64,000 bases of DNA from Ditylenchus dipsaci. Its lineage: Eukaryota; Nematoda; Chromadorea; Rhabditida; Anguinidae. The DNA lies in NCBI GenBank assembly GCA_004194705.1, contig SADC01000946.1:1-64000 (forward strand). The letters run 5' to 3'. Both the position numbers and the translations under genes were made by a program. Under the pieces are notes generated by a model. It saw nothing but the letters and a program-made list of their open reading frames with translations, was not told the DNA's origin and made no database searches. Of this stretch, positions 11,049 to 22,900 are shown piece by piece. The first letter of the stretch is position 1, and each line of letters begins with the position of its first letter.

Positions 11049-11363
11049 CACTAAACTACGGACGGTTCTTTTTTTTTGGCCGCTAAAATACTTTTTCTGG
11101 CTGCAAATTACCCTTTTTTGGCCGCAATTTTTTTAATTTGTCAATTTCTTTGTGTTTGAAACGAATGGCCGTAAAAAATTTGCGTGGCCGTAAAAAATTG
11201 CCATTTTTGACGTAAAATGTAAATTCTGACTTAGAATCTCTTAACCTACTTTGCGATTTTGAGTAGAATGGCCTGAACAAAATTTTAACTTTTATGCAAA
11301 CAACCCCAACAAATTGAAAAAAAATTTGCGGCCAGAAAAAAGTACCGTGCCTAAACTACAGAC
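11049..11363. repeat. Inverted-repeat element with TTTGGCCGC arms
   Basis: The left arm (CTAAACTACGGACGG, then TTTTTTGGCCGC) is matched by a right arm reading TGCGGCCAGAAAAAAGTACC and CTAAACTACAGACG. The CTAAACTAC blocks are in the same orientation, so one end may be rearranged. Units of GGCCGTAAAAAATTTGCG repeat in between. Confidence 0.45.
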
Positions 11364-11710
11364 GCCGCTCGACATAAATTTTTTCTTATTACTTATCACT
11401 TCAGAGTGGACAACAGATTCTTATTTTAAATAATTCCTCTTTAAATTTCCTCTGCTACCCGCCTTTGAAATATTTCCATCGGCGGCCAACCCTTTCAAAT
11501 GAAAAGACCCTTGTTGAATTTAGGCGACAAAATTTGCGTGGATTGTAAGATGAATTATGAACTGACAGCTATTCCCAACAACATTTGACTTTATTAGTAG
11601 AAATTTTCTGCTTTTTTTTCTCGTAATAAATTAGCTGATTTACAACTAGTCAATAAAAACTTTTATTTCATTATCGAAAAACAATTTTCTGACCAACCCT
11701 ACTACTTTTT

Positions 11711-12312
11711 TTGCGTAAATATTTCTTGCGAAGGTGTTACTCAAAACATATCCAGTGGTTATATTATAGACTACTGTTATGCAATAAAAACAGTCGTACA
11801 TTCGTACACACATTATACATTCCAAGTGTCCCACTTGATTTTCTTTCCTTGCTTTCTCTGTGCAAATCGAAATTTCTTAGAGCCAAAGTAAGTTCATTGC
11901 ATCTGGCAGACAATTTTAATGAATTTATATTACTTGTACACCTACTAAAACCAATTAAACACTTGTGGTTGAATAGCGCACTAATAGTATTTTGGCCGAA
12001 ACAGGAAGCTTTTCCTAGGTTAACCAACAGCAGAGAAAGTTGTGAAATAACTTTTTTTACTGACTTTGCTAGATGCCAAAACTAACATTAAATGGCGAGA
12101 GGCCTAGTTCATTGGCATATCCTGATATTATTAACTGTCCGTATGTGAAATTGGAATTCATAAAAACTGTGGATGACAGCCTAGTGGAAAACATCGTTGA
12201 TTGGCTATTCTGCGATGCAGAGTTTATAGGCAAAAGAACTATGAAAATCGTTGAAGCTTATTCAGATGACAAGTTAAATCAGCTAGTGGATGCAGTAAAA
12301 ACAGGTGACTGA
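11711..12312 (+). CDS. F-box-family-like exon (partial gene)
   Basis: Two overlapping frames join into one plausible coding stretch. The first (to about 12070) contains LVHLLKPIKHLWLN, and the second contains SLVENIVDWLFC and LNQLVDAVKTG, ending at a GTGACT donor. The frame drops back by one base near an AAAA run at about 12073, the same pattern as the other genes here. The half-split paralogue at 5048/9848 shows the sequence is a real repeated gene exon. WLF-x-G-x-R-x-x-x-I followed by a short helix resembles the C-terminal half of nematode F-box proteins, but no F-box itself is visible, so the assignment is tentative. No following exon was identified. Confidence 0.45.
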
Positions 12313-12429
12313 AATGAAATTTGACGCGCTTTCGAGTCCATAAGACAATAAGACGTCACTTTCTCGGGTTTTTGAAACCCTTGAAACACTATTCGTGTAA
12401 TCTTTTGCCAAAATATGAACTCGGGTTAA

Positions 12430-13248
12430 GTAATAATTATTGACGCATTATTAAAAGTAGTTTTTTCGAACCTTAGAATCAAATGTTCTGCGAGGCGTCT
12501 TTATAAAGAGAGTGTTTCTATAGCGACGTGTCACGGTACTTCTGCTGTCGCGCCTCCCCCCCCCCATTTCCAATTTTTTTGAAAATGACTTAAAATCACC
12601 CACCAACTCATTTTTTGTGTACAACAAGATGAAAGAAACATTTCTTAAAACTTTTTGAATAAAAAATTTAGAATTTGTGAAAATTTCGCCTCCCACCCTA
12701 CATACTTGGATAGTCATTTTAGGGTAGTTTAGGCTCATTTTCAAGTAATCTATCATATTTTCTCTGGTATCCGAGCCTTTTCACTTTCGAGTGATAATAC
12801 GCATGCATACCAAAGTTTCTGTATACATTAGTCTATAGAAAGTTAATAAAAAATCAAAACCGATCATTTTACCTTCATTTGTTTTGAAAAGACCAAAATT
12901 CAGTCAAACATACCCTAAAATAACCACTTACCTCTGAGGGATGGGAGGCAATTTTTTTTACGAAATAAGAGATTTTTTTAATTCAGAAGCATCTGGAAAT
13001 ACTCTTTTTATCTTGTTCAGCACAAAAAACTAGCTTAGGAGGTGATTTTGGGTCCTTTTCAAAAAATTGAAAGGAGGAGAAAGAGCAGAAGTTACGGTGT
13101 CATAATAGTGGGGGTTGAAGGGTATAAAGGGTATAAGTGCTTAAAAGAAACCAAGTGCAAAGATGGAAAGTTTAGGGTACATGAAAAAATGATCAGAATA
13201 TGTTTATAAAAAAAAACCGTTTTTTAATAATGCGTCAATAATTATTAC
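12430..13248. mobile_element. TTAA-flanked palindromic element
   Basis: The termini GTAATAATTATTGACGCATT and the inverse end abut TTAA at 12426-12429 and 13249-13252. Internally, diverged inverted blocks match around a poly-C tract (12547-12557): CTTTTTC.AAAAAATTG and GGGAGGCGAAATTT against GGGAGGCAATTTT. The centre (12785-12815, ACGCATGCATACCAAAG) resembles the centre of palindromes at 8000 and 42150. Confidence 0.65.
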
Positions 13249-13252
13249 TTAA

Positions 13253-13431
13253 AGGACCATAGCCGTCGACGACACGAAAATTTCAAATGTTTGAATTCGT
13301 GCGGGACAGTTCTCTTTCGTCTTTAATTGTACTCTTTTGAGTGATTCGAAGCAAGTCAAAAGAGTACAGTGCGAGACGAAAGAGAACTGTCCCGCGCGAA
13401 TTCAAACATTTGAAATTCTCGTTGTGGTCCT
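13253..13431. mobile_element. TTAA/AGGACCAT MITE, almost perfect 179-bp palindrome
   Basis: Ends AGGACCATAGC and the inverse are bounded by TTAA at 13249-13252 and 13432-13435. The arms match almost throughout (AATTTCAAATGTTTGAATTC, then GGGACAGTTCTCTTTCGTC). The left TTAA is shared with the preceding element. This is the best-preserved member of a family that recurs at 255 (related ends), 14190, 14611, 32392, 45812 and 60170. Confidence 0.85.
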
Positions 13432-13737
13432 TTAACAAAGTAGGTAAGTTTAGTACAGTGTTTGCACTCGCAGTCGAGTGAGAATTTATAAAGTGCAACA
13501 TAACTTTTTTGATTAAGGGAATTTCAGTTTTTAATATTTATGATCTTCATTCTATTTTTATTTTTGAGTCTGTGAGCAAGTAGCTTAAGTAGCTTTCCTA
13601 AGTAGCTTCTAGCTCTCTTTCAAGACTAGAGCGGTGGAGCGGCACTTTTGGGTATTTTTACTGAGTTTTTCAAGCTGAATCCATATGTTGCGTCTTAACG
13701 CAAGTGATGCCTACAAATTTCTTTACTTTCCCAGTCG

Positions 13738-13812
13738 GGGGCTTGATGGCCTATTGGTTAAGGCATTTCCCTCTGGATCCAAAGGGAGTGGGATCAAATA
13801 TCCCCTCGATTT
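13738..13812 (+). repeat. tRNA-derived SINE head
   Basis: GGGGGCTTGATGGCCTATTG followed by GTTAAGGC fits the D-arm/A-box of a tRNA. GGATCAAATATCCCC about 40 bases on is a degenerate B-box with T-stem. The anticodon stem has an over-long loop, so it is not a functional tRNA. Confidence 0.5.
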
Positions 13813-14189
13813 CCCCTTTTTCCAATTCACGACCGTGGCCGCTCGCGACAGTCAGGATAAACATGTATGAGCATTTTTCCAATCAAATCGACCATGCTGA
13901 ACACGGATAGACTGTCAGAATTTTCAGTTTGTCTAACAGGAATACGGTTTCGCCTGAAAATATTTTGAGAATAATTTTTTATTTCTTTTCGGACTCTAGC
14001 TTAAAATTTTAAATGTTTTTTTTGTTTTTTTCAAAACACTGTCTTGTGCGGTTTTTCTTGCTCTACAGAATGGTGTATACTGTTCACAAAATCGACGGCC
14101 GTTCAACGCAAAATTTTCCATATTTCGCTATTGATGACGTTTTTGAAAAAACGACACAATGGTTTCTTTTAACCAAAACTGTTGATTAG

Positions 14190-14355
14190 TTCAAAAGACC
14201 ATACTTGTTGATGCGAATGAGAATTCGACAAATTCAAATGCGCGCGGGACACTTCTCTTCGTTTCTCACTGTTCTCTTTTGAGCCGGTTGAAATAACTTT
14301 AAAGAGTAGAGTGCGAGTAGAGAGCTCATTTGCATCAACAAGTATGGTCCTTTAA
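14190..14355. mobile_element. TTAA/AGGACCAT MITE
   Basis: The left end AAAGACCATACTTGTTGATG mirrors CATCAACAAGTATGGTCC at the right. The right site is TTAA and the left has decayed to TTCA. A GCGCGCGGGACACTTCTCTT block follows the left end, as in the family. Confidence 0.75.
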
Positions 14356-14610
14356 TGTTAATTACTGACGATATATCGTTAGAAAGTTTAGAATCTTAGC
14401 TTTCAAACAAGCGATAAAAAGTATGTAAATCATTTCAATATGACAGAGAAAAATGCAAAATTAACATAAGACATTCAATTTTCATCTTCCTAACTTCAAA
14501 ACGAAAGTTAACCTTCATACGCGAATTTTGAAATTCTGAGAACAGATATGGATCAAGCTTGAAAAACTGAGTAAAAAAAAAGCTGGAAGTGCCGCTTGAC
14601 CATTCTAGTG

Positions 14611-14955
14611 TTAAAGGACCATATTTGTTCATGACAACTGGAATTCAGAAAATTAGATTGCGCGCAGGACACTTTTTTATTTCGAAATTATTTTATTAAT
14701 TATTTATTGGGTATTAACATGAATGATTAAAAACAAGAGAGCAGACACGGGAATCCATGAGATCGAAATACACACACAGCGTTCCTATATCACTGAGCTA
14801 ACTGAGTCGCTTAAATTGTGGGTTTAAATATTGTTTTTTTTACTTTGATATACCAACGATACATACATTCATAAATATTTTTGGAGTAAAAAAACTGTCT
14901 TCCGCGCATTTGAATTTGCCAAATTCTCATTGTCATCAACAAGAATGGTCTTTAA
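14611..14955. mobile_element. TTAA/AGGACCAT MITE with interior insert
   Basis: TTAA at 14611 followed by AGGACCATATTTGTT mirrors AACAAGAATGGTCT before TTAA at 14952. A GCGCGCAGGACACTTTT block lies on the left and a CGCGCATTTGAATTTGCC block on the right. Confidence 0.7.
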
Positions 14956-15536
14956 TGCTATTTTTCAGCATTAAGCGCTCTTTGATAGTCCAGGGTTCGG
15001 TGATGCCTTCCCGATGTTATGCTTTGGCAAAATAGAGGTACGAGGTGTTGGGTCCATTTCTAAAATTTTATTTTTTATATACCATAATGGAAAGTTTTTT
15101 TATTCATTATTGGACTTTAAATATAGTAAAAAAAATTTCAGGTCAGTAAAACGACAAAATTTGGCCGAGTTACGGCCTTCCAAAAAAGACCTACAACCTC
15201 GATCTCCGTTGTGGCCAGAGAATCAGAGTGGAAGCAAAGTATGACTACCATACAAAACCCGAATATTTTTTAGGAATTTACGCGTCTAGTCAAAACATGC
15301 AAGCCGTTTAAATGTGTTTGGAAATTCCATGTGAACTATCTTTTCAATCCTATCGTTAACAATTTTCTATGGAAAATAAAAAACAGCAATATTTTATCAC
15401 TTGAATGGAAAAAAAGCATAAAAGAGCTATCACTCTATCACCACGTTCATTTGTTGATAGTTGAAAAATAGAGAATTTTGATGATAAAAAGTTTTTATTC
15501 ATTATTTGTATTGTTTCTAAGTTTTCAAATGAACTA

Positions 15537-15600
15537 CAGTCGACCTCGATACAATGAACCCTCTAGGGACCAGCTGCAGGGGTTCGTTATGTCAAGCGTC
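15537..15600. repeat. Single end of a mariner-type MITE
   Basis: CAGTCGACCTCGATACAATG after a TA matches the terminal motif of the CTCGATATAACG family. No right end is recognised, so this is a truncated copy. Confidence 0.45.
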
Positions 15601-15848
15601 CTTGACCAAAAAGTTTTACGGGTTTGTTATTTGAGAGTTTTTTTCGGCTACCAGACAAATTCTAATACTTTTAGAATTTGTCGCGCGACATTTTCTAATA
15701 TTTTTGAATTTATCGCGCGATATTTTTCTCATATTTTTAGAATTTTTCGGCGTCTTTCTGTTAAGAAATATTTTTTTCAGTTATTTCAATTATGAATGTG
15801 CATGCCTCTGCAGTCTGATAATTGACTTTATTAATTATTTTAGTTTTG

Positions 15849-15983
15849 CTGTGATAAGCTCAAGTGATTCTAAAGATCAAGAGATTAGCTTTTTGTCTAA
15901 AAACCAAATACAGCAGCAAGAAACAAACAGGCCTGGAAAGAGCGTAATATGGTCTAACGGATACCGCTACATTTTACTCGGGT
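15849..15983 (+). pseudogene. Exon with a FLYWCH-like motif
   Basis: The segment reads SSDSKDQEISFLSKNQI, then a Q-rich linker, then RPGKSVIWSNGYRYILLGYQ before a possible GTAAAA donor. The pattern R-x-G-K-x-x-x-W-x-x-G-Y-x-Y is the start of FLYWCH-type zinc fingers, often found at the N-terminus of Mutator-like transposases in animals. The Cys and His ligands that should follow were not found in the adjacent sequence. It may be one exon of a transposase or of a host FLYWCH gene; no partner exons are visible. Confidence 0.35.
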
Positions 15984-16099
15984 ATCAACTGGTAAAAATA
16001 AGTTCTGCGCTCAAAATGGGGTCTTATTTTTTATTTAAATTTTTTGCGCTGAACTGGGCGTTAAGTCTGCACTTTTGTCTGCCCTGCAAATTTTAGAAA

Positions 16100-17200
16100 G
16101 CTGTTTGGTTTTGTAAAACTCTTTCTGCTACTTACAAAGGATGTAAGGTCTTTTTGATATGACTCTGCATCAATAAAAATGAAAGTTAAATAAAAGTTGG
16201 TGTTTTATTCATTTCATATTAGCAGCCTTTCCAGTAGGGGATCACAGGTAAGGTTGTTTCTGTATTTAGTGAAGGTAAAAACATCTCTCGGTAGAGCCCC
16301 TACTTGCGATACACGTTGTTTTGCTCTTTATTAGAGTTCTATGCAATAAGTATTAATGATTCGCTCACTACAATATTTTGATATTTTTCGGAGCGGCATG
16401 GTCGAAATATACAAGAGCTCTCTCTATTATAAAGGCCTTGTCGGATGTTAAAAAATATGAACCCCATTTTTCCTATTAGAGAAATCAATAACAACCTTTT
16501 ATTTCACAAAAAAAACTTTGTAAATAGCGAGTGATGTTGCTTTTTGAATCATTTTCGATCGGCGGTTTTGGTGTATCTAAGTGGTTTCGGACTCCATCAT
16601 AGTTATTTTGGCTTATCAAAGTGCTTCGGGCTCTATCCTGATGGTTTGGGTGCATCCACGTGTTTGGGTACCTTCCTGGTACTTGCGGGATAATCACGTG
16701 GCATTTTACCTACTCTACCTGCCACCTAACCATCTAATTACCACCTACCTACTCTAGCAGATCACATACTTTCACTAATTTTTTTTCAACGACAAAAAAT
16801 GATGTGAAAAATACAGAATTTAATTAAATGAAGTTTGATGTTTCTTTCATGTGGCTACAGCGGAGTGCTTTTTTCCTATATGCGAACACTGACTTCCGCG
16901 TGACCCACGTGTTGTTCCTGAGAACAGTCTCAGCTGACGTCGAGCAATTGGTGCATGCTCGCTAGTAGAATGGGAAGAAAAGCCGTCCAATGAGTTCCGA
17001 ACTTTGATGAATAGTCTCATTTCTACGATCTGTGCAAGAAAGCGTGGGTAGCAAAAGGATCCCATCTAGATTTCGACGATATTGAAGGAAAGTGAGTGAA
17101 GAAGAACTAGAAAGAGGAAGGTAAGTGTGAAATATAGTTGTTCATTGGGCCTGTTAGCTTATACATGTTATTCTCGTTGTCAAGTAAAGTTTGAATGCGC
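16100..17200. other. No gene recognised
   Basis: I see AT-rich sequence with short open frames lacking family signatures. A degenerate repeat at 16600-16690 (GGTTTGGGTGCATCC, GGTACCTTCC) inflates one minus-strand frame. Confidence 0.4.
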
Positions 17201-17239
17201 GCGAGATATCACTGCGTCAAATTTTCAAATCAACATTCT

Positions 17240-17365
17240 TGAGATGGTAAGACGAGACCGAGATCGAGATTTTTGAAAATGACCGAGCGAGATTCCGAGA
17301 CGAGATTTCGGGCCAAAATCCGGCCGAGACGAGACGAGATCTCGATCGAGATCTCGTCTCGCTTC
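17240..17365. repeat. GAGACGAGATC-rich low-complexity repeat
   Basis: Irregular copies of GAGACGAGAT and GATCGAGATC form overlapping short palindromes. Confidence 0.6.
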
Positions 17366-17929
17366 CGTATCTACTGTTAATCCAACCTCAGTTCGAAAAT
17401 TTACTTTTTTCCGAGAATTTGCTTTTTTCTGCCGTAAATTTCCTTTTTTCTGCCGCAACATTTTCTTATAGTGAATGTTGTTTTTGAAGTCAATAGCGCT
17501 GAATTTTATTAATGGAGGCTTCACGGGTGACCATGAACGTTTAAAGAAACACAGTTGTTGCGCGAAACACCTGGGTCAACCAAACTAAACCCTTCAAAAC
17601 GTTTTAATTGGTATCAGCATATCTTCATGCATCATACCTATTTTTTTAAAACGAGAAGACATGTATCGTCCGTATAAAATTCAAATAAAACCCCATTTAA
17701 AGGGCATGCCTGTGCGTTAAGGCGCGAACCTGCAGTTTTTTCGAATTTTTTCGAATCGTCCCATTTTTCACTCGTTCTGCGTCAAATCTGACATTGATGA
17801 CCTTATACTGCTTTTAAAAACTAGACAGAAAACTTAAAAATCTAGACGAGAACGAATGTAAAAATTTATCGAGAAAGAAAAGAACTACTGGTTCGCGCCT
17901 TTTCTCCCCATCGGGCACAAGGTGTCCAG

Positions 17930-18008
17930 TAAAAACGCCTACGCAAAAACGCCTACAGTAAAAAGGCCTACGCAAAAACGCCTACACAAAAACGCCTACG
18001 CAAAAAGG
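17930..18008. repeat. Tandem AAAACGCCTACGC repeat
   Basis: About five units of 13-14 bp, AAAACGCCTACGC, end at the left arm of the palindrome at 18011. Their position outside one arm fits the fold-back pattern seen elsewhere in the window. Confidence 0.7.
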
Positions 18009-18010
18009 CC

Positions 18011-18838
18011 GGCTAGACTTTACTTGGCCCCTCACGGCTGACCCACTTTCGAGGTGAATTTTTGAAAACCGATTGCATATTCGTGTTTCTCGACCCGGAT
18101 TTTTACGGGAAATGATCATCAGATTCTGTGAAAGTGAAAAAATTTTTTTGGGATTTGCCTTGGTCCCCAAGGCAAAATTTTAGAAAAATTGAAAAAATCA
18201 AATTGGCGCCTTTTGAATTTTAAAGGGATTAAGGGCTGTATTAGGAGGGGAAGGGAATAGAAGCGGCCACTTTTATGGCAGAACAATAGAAAAATAAATA
18301 TTATGTATTCTTCAACTGCCTCACCATGTTTTTCAACTGGGCCGTGGCAAAAAGAGACTTTATACGCATTTTTTGATCAAGAGTACTTCTCGGAATTATG
18401 TCTAAGGTAAGTGAGTGCGCGCATCTCTAACCAACCAAGCCCCTGCCCGCTTCGGGGGCGCAGGGGCTTGGAGGCTTGAGATGCGCACACCCACATACCT
18501 TAGAGCCCCAGGCCCAGTATTCAAAACTATGTTCAACATCTTCTTGTTAGGGCCTTGTGTGATTAGTGGCCCATTTTATTCCCTTCCCCTCCCAATACAG
18601 CCCTTAATCCCTTTAAAATTCAAAAGGCGCCAATTTAAAAATATTTTTTTTTCAAATTTTTCTAAATTTTACCTTGGGGGGCCAAGGCAAATCCCAAAAA
18701 AATTTTTTCACTTTCACAGAATCTGATGATCATTTCCCGTAAAAATCCGGGTCGTGAAACACGAATATGCAATCGGTTTTTAAAAATTCACCTCGAAAGT
18801 GGGTCAGCCGTGGGGGAGGCCAAGTAAAGTCTAGCCGT
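18011..18838. mobile_element. Large palindrome with GC-rich hairpin core, family member B
   Basis: Arms of about 350 bp match nearly perfectly, from GGCTAGACTTTACTTGG to its inverse at 18838. They include ACCGATTGCATATTCGTG, a CATCAGATTCTGTGAAAGTG block and a GGATTAAGGGCTGTATTAGG block. The centre (18405-18508) is the compact hairpin module: CTAAGGTAAGTGAGTGCGCG, then a GGGGCGCAGGGGCTTGG hairpin, then CACCCACATACCTTAG. This is the cleanest copy for defining the module. Confidence 0.85.
18405..18508. repeat. GC-rich hairpin module, copy B
   Basis: About 104 bp run from CTAAGGTAAGTG to CACATACCTTAG. The inner hairpin pairs AAGCCCCTGC with GCAGGGGCTT across a CCCGCTTCGGGG loop region. Base composition contrasts sharply with the AT-rich surroundings. 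Confidence 0.8.
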
Positions 18839-19049
18839 TTAAATAATCAAATAAACTATTTTGCATTTTGACCTTAAAAATTTTTTTTCAAAAGATTTTC
18901 AAAAAAAAAACAAATTGAATACGAGGCGAGTTGTTCAAATTTTGAAACCTCCTAAAATTGCAAAAAATATTAACAGGGGGGACCGAGGTGAAAAACCAGG
19001 GTACATTATATTTTTTATCTGCAAAAAAGAGGGCAATCTTTAAATCTTG

Positions 19050-19320
19050 GATGTTGACAAGCGTTTTGTTCACTTTCAGTGATCAAATGTTTATTTGAAG
19101 TTTCAGCATCACGAAAACATCTTATCATCATGACTCACAAGTGTTTGAAGCTGATTGGTGACTTATCTAAAATAATAAAGCTGAGCTCAATACGCCATTT
19201 GAAAGAGGATATGCAGGGTTACAGAACGGTATTAAAAGAAAAAGTAAATGATCATACTATTGATGAAATACAAGGCTTTGAAAATTTATCGGGAACTTTT
19301 TGGACATCAGTTATGACAGT
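19050..19320. repeat. Dispersed repeat (TTGACAAGCG...CACTTTCAGTGATCAAATG), copy 1
   Basis: TGACAAGCGTTTTGTTCACT, then CAGTGATCAAATG and ACATCTTATCATCATGA, recur at 26480-26560 and 27183-27265. The following 19130-19300 (AATAATAAAGCTGAGCTCAA, GCCATTTGAAAGAGG) appears inverted at 27000-27170. An open frame across it is repeat-derived. Confidence 0.65.
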
Positions 19321-19948
19321 TGCAATATATTGAGAGTATGTTTTTCTCGAAATACTTATTCACCACCCCCCCCCCCTCACCCCAAAAGTTCAACTTTTAA
19401 TTTTGTACTGATATGGTTTTTCTGACCTGAAATAAACTTTTACTTCAACAACTAACACCGAGAAAAATATCATTCAGTAACATTTCTTCAGTAATTTGCA
19501 ATCAAATTTGCAACCTAATGTCACTTCCAACATACATTTTTTAGTAAAACTCTTCACCTTCTAAGGGTAACAGTTTCCAGGCCAGCTAAATAAGTACCTT
19601 TCTCAGATAGGGATGGAAAAAAAAGAACGTGCCTTTGCACAATTTATCACATCTTAGCCATGCAAGAATTGCAAGAAAAAACGTCAAATAAAATTTAGTG
19701 CCAGAAATTATTTATTTGGATCCAAAAATTTAATTTAGCTTATTCAAAAGCTTTCGAAAGGGAGAGGGGGGGGTTAAATTCCAGTAGCGTAAAAACTCCA
19801 TTCAATTAGTTTTTCAATCAATAAGCCAGCTACATTATTACTTCCTTGTCCAATATTTGTTGTTTAAACTGGCGCTCAATTAGCGCGTGTGTTAATAAAG
19901 AATAAAATCAGAGTAAATGTAAAAAATTATAAAATATTACTAATAATA

Positions 19949-22900
19949 ATGACCAACAAAAAATCTAGCAAAAAGAACGATGGAGAGGATCAACCTGAAG
20001 ACAGAATTTCTTCAGAATTGTCAGATGTGCAGACTTGGAGCACAGGTGATGTCAAAAAATGGCTGGATTCTGTTGGTTTACACGAATATGCCCATCTGAT
20101 AGCAGTGGATCACAATGTAAGCTGTTAAAAATTTTGATCCTAGTATAGAGTATAGATTTGAAATAATTCCAGCGGTGAATGGCCAGTTATCAGAGCTTTT
20201 TCGAGAATTGTTTTTTGTGTTTTTTCAAAAACACTTCTCTGAATAAAATTACACATTTATACGAATTTTTTTCGATTTACAGGGTGTCCCAAAAAACTGA
20301 AGCATTCGAACCAATATGTTATTGGTAAATGGTCGAGTCAATATGTTCTCTCTGTTAATTTAATATTTTTGGTTACAACTTATGGATTTGTTTGCTGCAA
20401 CCTCGAAAAAAAATTGGGGTTTGACCAGTCCGCAGAAGCCCTTAACGAAAATTTTGAAAATGCTTTAGCTTTTTTGGAAGCTGAGATTATTTCAGGAATA
20501 AGAATTACAGAAAAGGATTTCAAAAAATTCTTAGTTGCCAAAATATGTAGCATAAAGTAGCTTAGCTATCCTTTGAAATATTGGCAATCCAACTTTAGGT
20601 CTTAACCCGGCAACCAAGCATTTTTTGAAATTGTTCTGGTTGAGTCTTATTTCTGGCAAAAATTTGGGGTCATCAAAAAAATATTTACACATAAAGAGGC
20701 ACTTTTTTAAAAAAAAACTAGGCTTGGCAGTTTGGGGTCCGGGCGGGAACGGAATGGGAATTAAAAAAAAATTGCTGCTGTGGGAACGGGAATGGGTATT
20801 CCAAAATATCTGGAATCCAGACGAGAAACGGGAATTTGTAAAATAAGAGAGAAAATCCAAAATTATGTGATTTTTTCTTCAAACAAATCAATAAATGCCT
20901 ACTATAAATGCCTATGCCTAAATTCTCATCCGTTATTCTGTCGAAGAAGACGTTTTAACAGAAATGACAAAAGAAATGACAAGAAAAATTGCTTATTAGC
21001 AAACTTTTTTGTTTTGACATTAAATAAATTTGAATTTGGATTTCGGGAAAATTTCGGGATTTTTCAAAAGTGAGCGGGCGGGAAACGGGATTTTGAATTT
21101 TGAACCGGCGGGAAACGGGAACGGGAAAGTCATTATTTTCGGGATTCCCGAACCGGGATTCCCGTGGGATTCCTGTCCCGTTGCCAAGCCTAAAAAAAAC
21201 TTTAAAAATTTGATAAAAAGCGTTGTTAACTGGCAAATCCGCCTCATGACTAAGTGAATATAAGAATATAACAACGGAGGTGATGATGATGAAGTGCGAA
21301 GTCTTTTAATACCCCGAGCCTTCAGTTTTGGATTCAGAAAGAGATTTTGGTATTAGGAGTGACTTTCCGAAAAAACTTTTACTGTCAAAATTGTAGATTT
21401 TTAATCAAAAGTTTGAAATTTTCGAAAAAAGGACATTTGGGTAAAAAAAGACATTTTGACCATATTTGAAGAAAAATAGTGTTTATTGCTATTTTTGAGC
21501 GAAAAAAAAAAGATTTGACTAAAAACTTCAAAAAAAGAGATTTCAGGTCCCGAAAAAAGGACAAATCTTTTTAAAAATAACAATAACGAACCCTGAACTA
21601 TCGGATTACACAAAATTTACATAATTTTAAAATCTAGGTGGATGGCGAAGCCCTTTTGCGACTTACAGAAGATGACCTACGCAGCCCACCATTGTCCATA
21701 CCTCGTCTTGGAGACATCAAAAAGTTGGCGTTAGAGCTGCGTTCTCTGAGATCTGCAGCAGGCATAGAAGAACAAATAGAAGCTGAACAATTCTTCAAAG
21801 AAATGAGCGAAGGAATTGAGACCATAGAACCAAACGGGCTTTTAGAAAGTTTGGAGAGCCCAGATACGCCCAAAAAAGATTTGATCAAGCTTGGACTAGC
21901 CTTTCTCTACTGTAATTTCGCCTTCTTTATCACCACTTTTACGATGGTGGTAGTGCACGACAGAGTGCCTGGTAGGAATTTCAGTTTTGAATGATCAAAA
22001 AAATTTTATATGCTGGCTTAATAAATAGTTGCATTCGAACTTTTGGACTTTAGTTCCCACTCACTCATGGGTGCCAGGGTTGTAGTGGTAACACTGATTG
22101 ATGCTTCCCATGCATGGTGTAGCTGAGAGGGATATAGCCCCCTTCCTTCCGTCAGATTTGTCAAAAAATTTTTAATTAAAAACACTATAAGACTCGAAAA
22201 CGGCGTAGGGAAAATGACCTCTCGGCCTTCCCCCTCCCGTCAAATTTTTCTGGCTACGCCTCTGTTCTAATGTAGCTGGAATAAGCATTAGCTGTGGGTT
22301 CGATTCCCGCCTGGCACAGATCACTTTTTCCAACTTATTATTTTATTTATTTTTCAAAATAAGACAAAAATATTTCAACTTCCAGATTTTTCTTTTTTAC
22401 ATTTTTTTACGACAAAAATTGTATTCTTTGCTCCAAAATGAGTATCCAAATGCCGAAAAGGACCAAATTTATTTGCTAATAGATGGTGTCTTTTCCTACA
22501 TTCAGTATGCAATCCATTATTGAATTGCCATAAACAATACACAAATTACTATAAAAATTTATTCTTTTGCCACGCTCATAAAATATTTATCCTTTTCAGA
22601 CATCAAGAGGTATCCTCCACTACCCGATCTATTCTTGGACAATATCCCTTACATCCCCTGGCTTTCGAGCTGTGTGAGATCATCGGCATGGTTTTGACCG
22701 TGATATGGGTGTTTATAATATTTCTGCACAAGCACAAGTAAATTGGTCAAAATGTAGCTAAAAACTGAAATAACCAAATCTTTGATATTCAGGGTGGTTT
22801 TGCTTCGCCGAATGCTAGTTCTACTTGGCTCAGTGTTTTTGCTCCGCTGTGTCACCATGATAATCACCTCGCTCTCAGTGCTGGATCCCATTTGGAATGT

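Noticed and set aside
15478..15795. Frame starting with a hydrophobic signal-like stretch
   Set aside because: It runs through the end of a mariner-type MITE at 15537 and has no family signal.
19079..19333. 84-codon plus-strand frame with good composition
   Set aside because: It covers a dispersed repeat present three times. Neither other copy keeps the frame.
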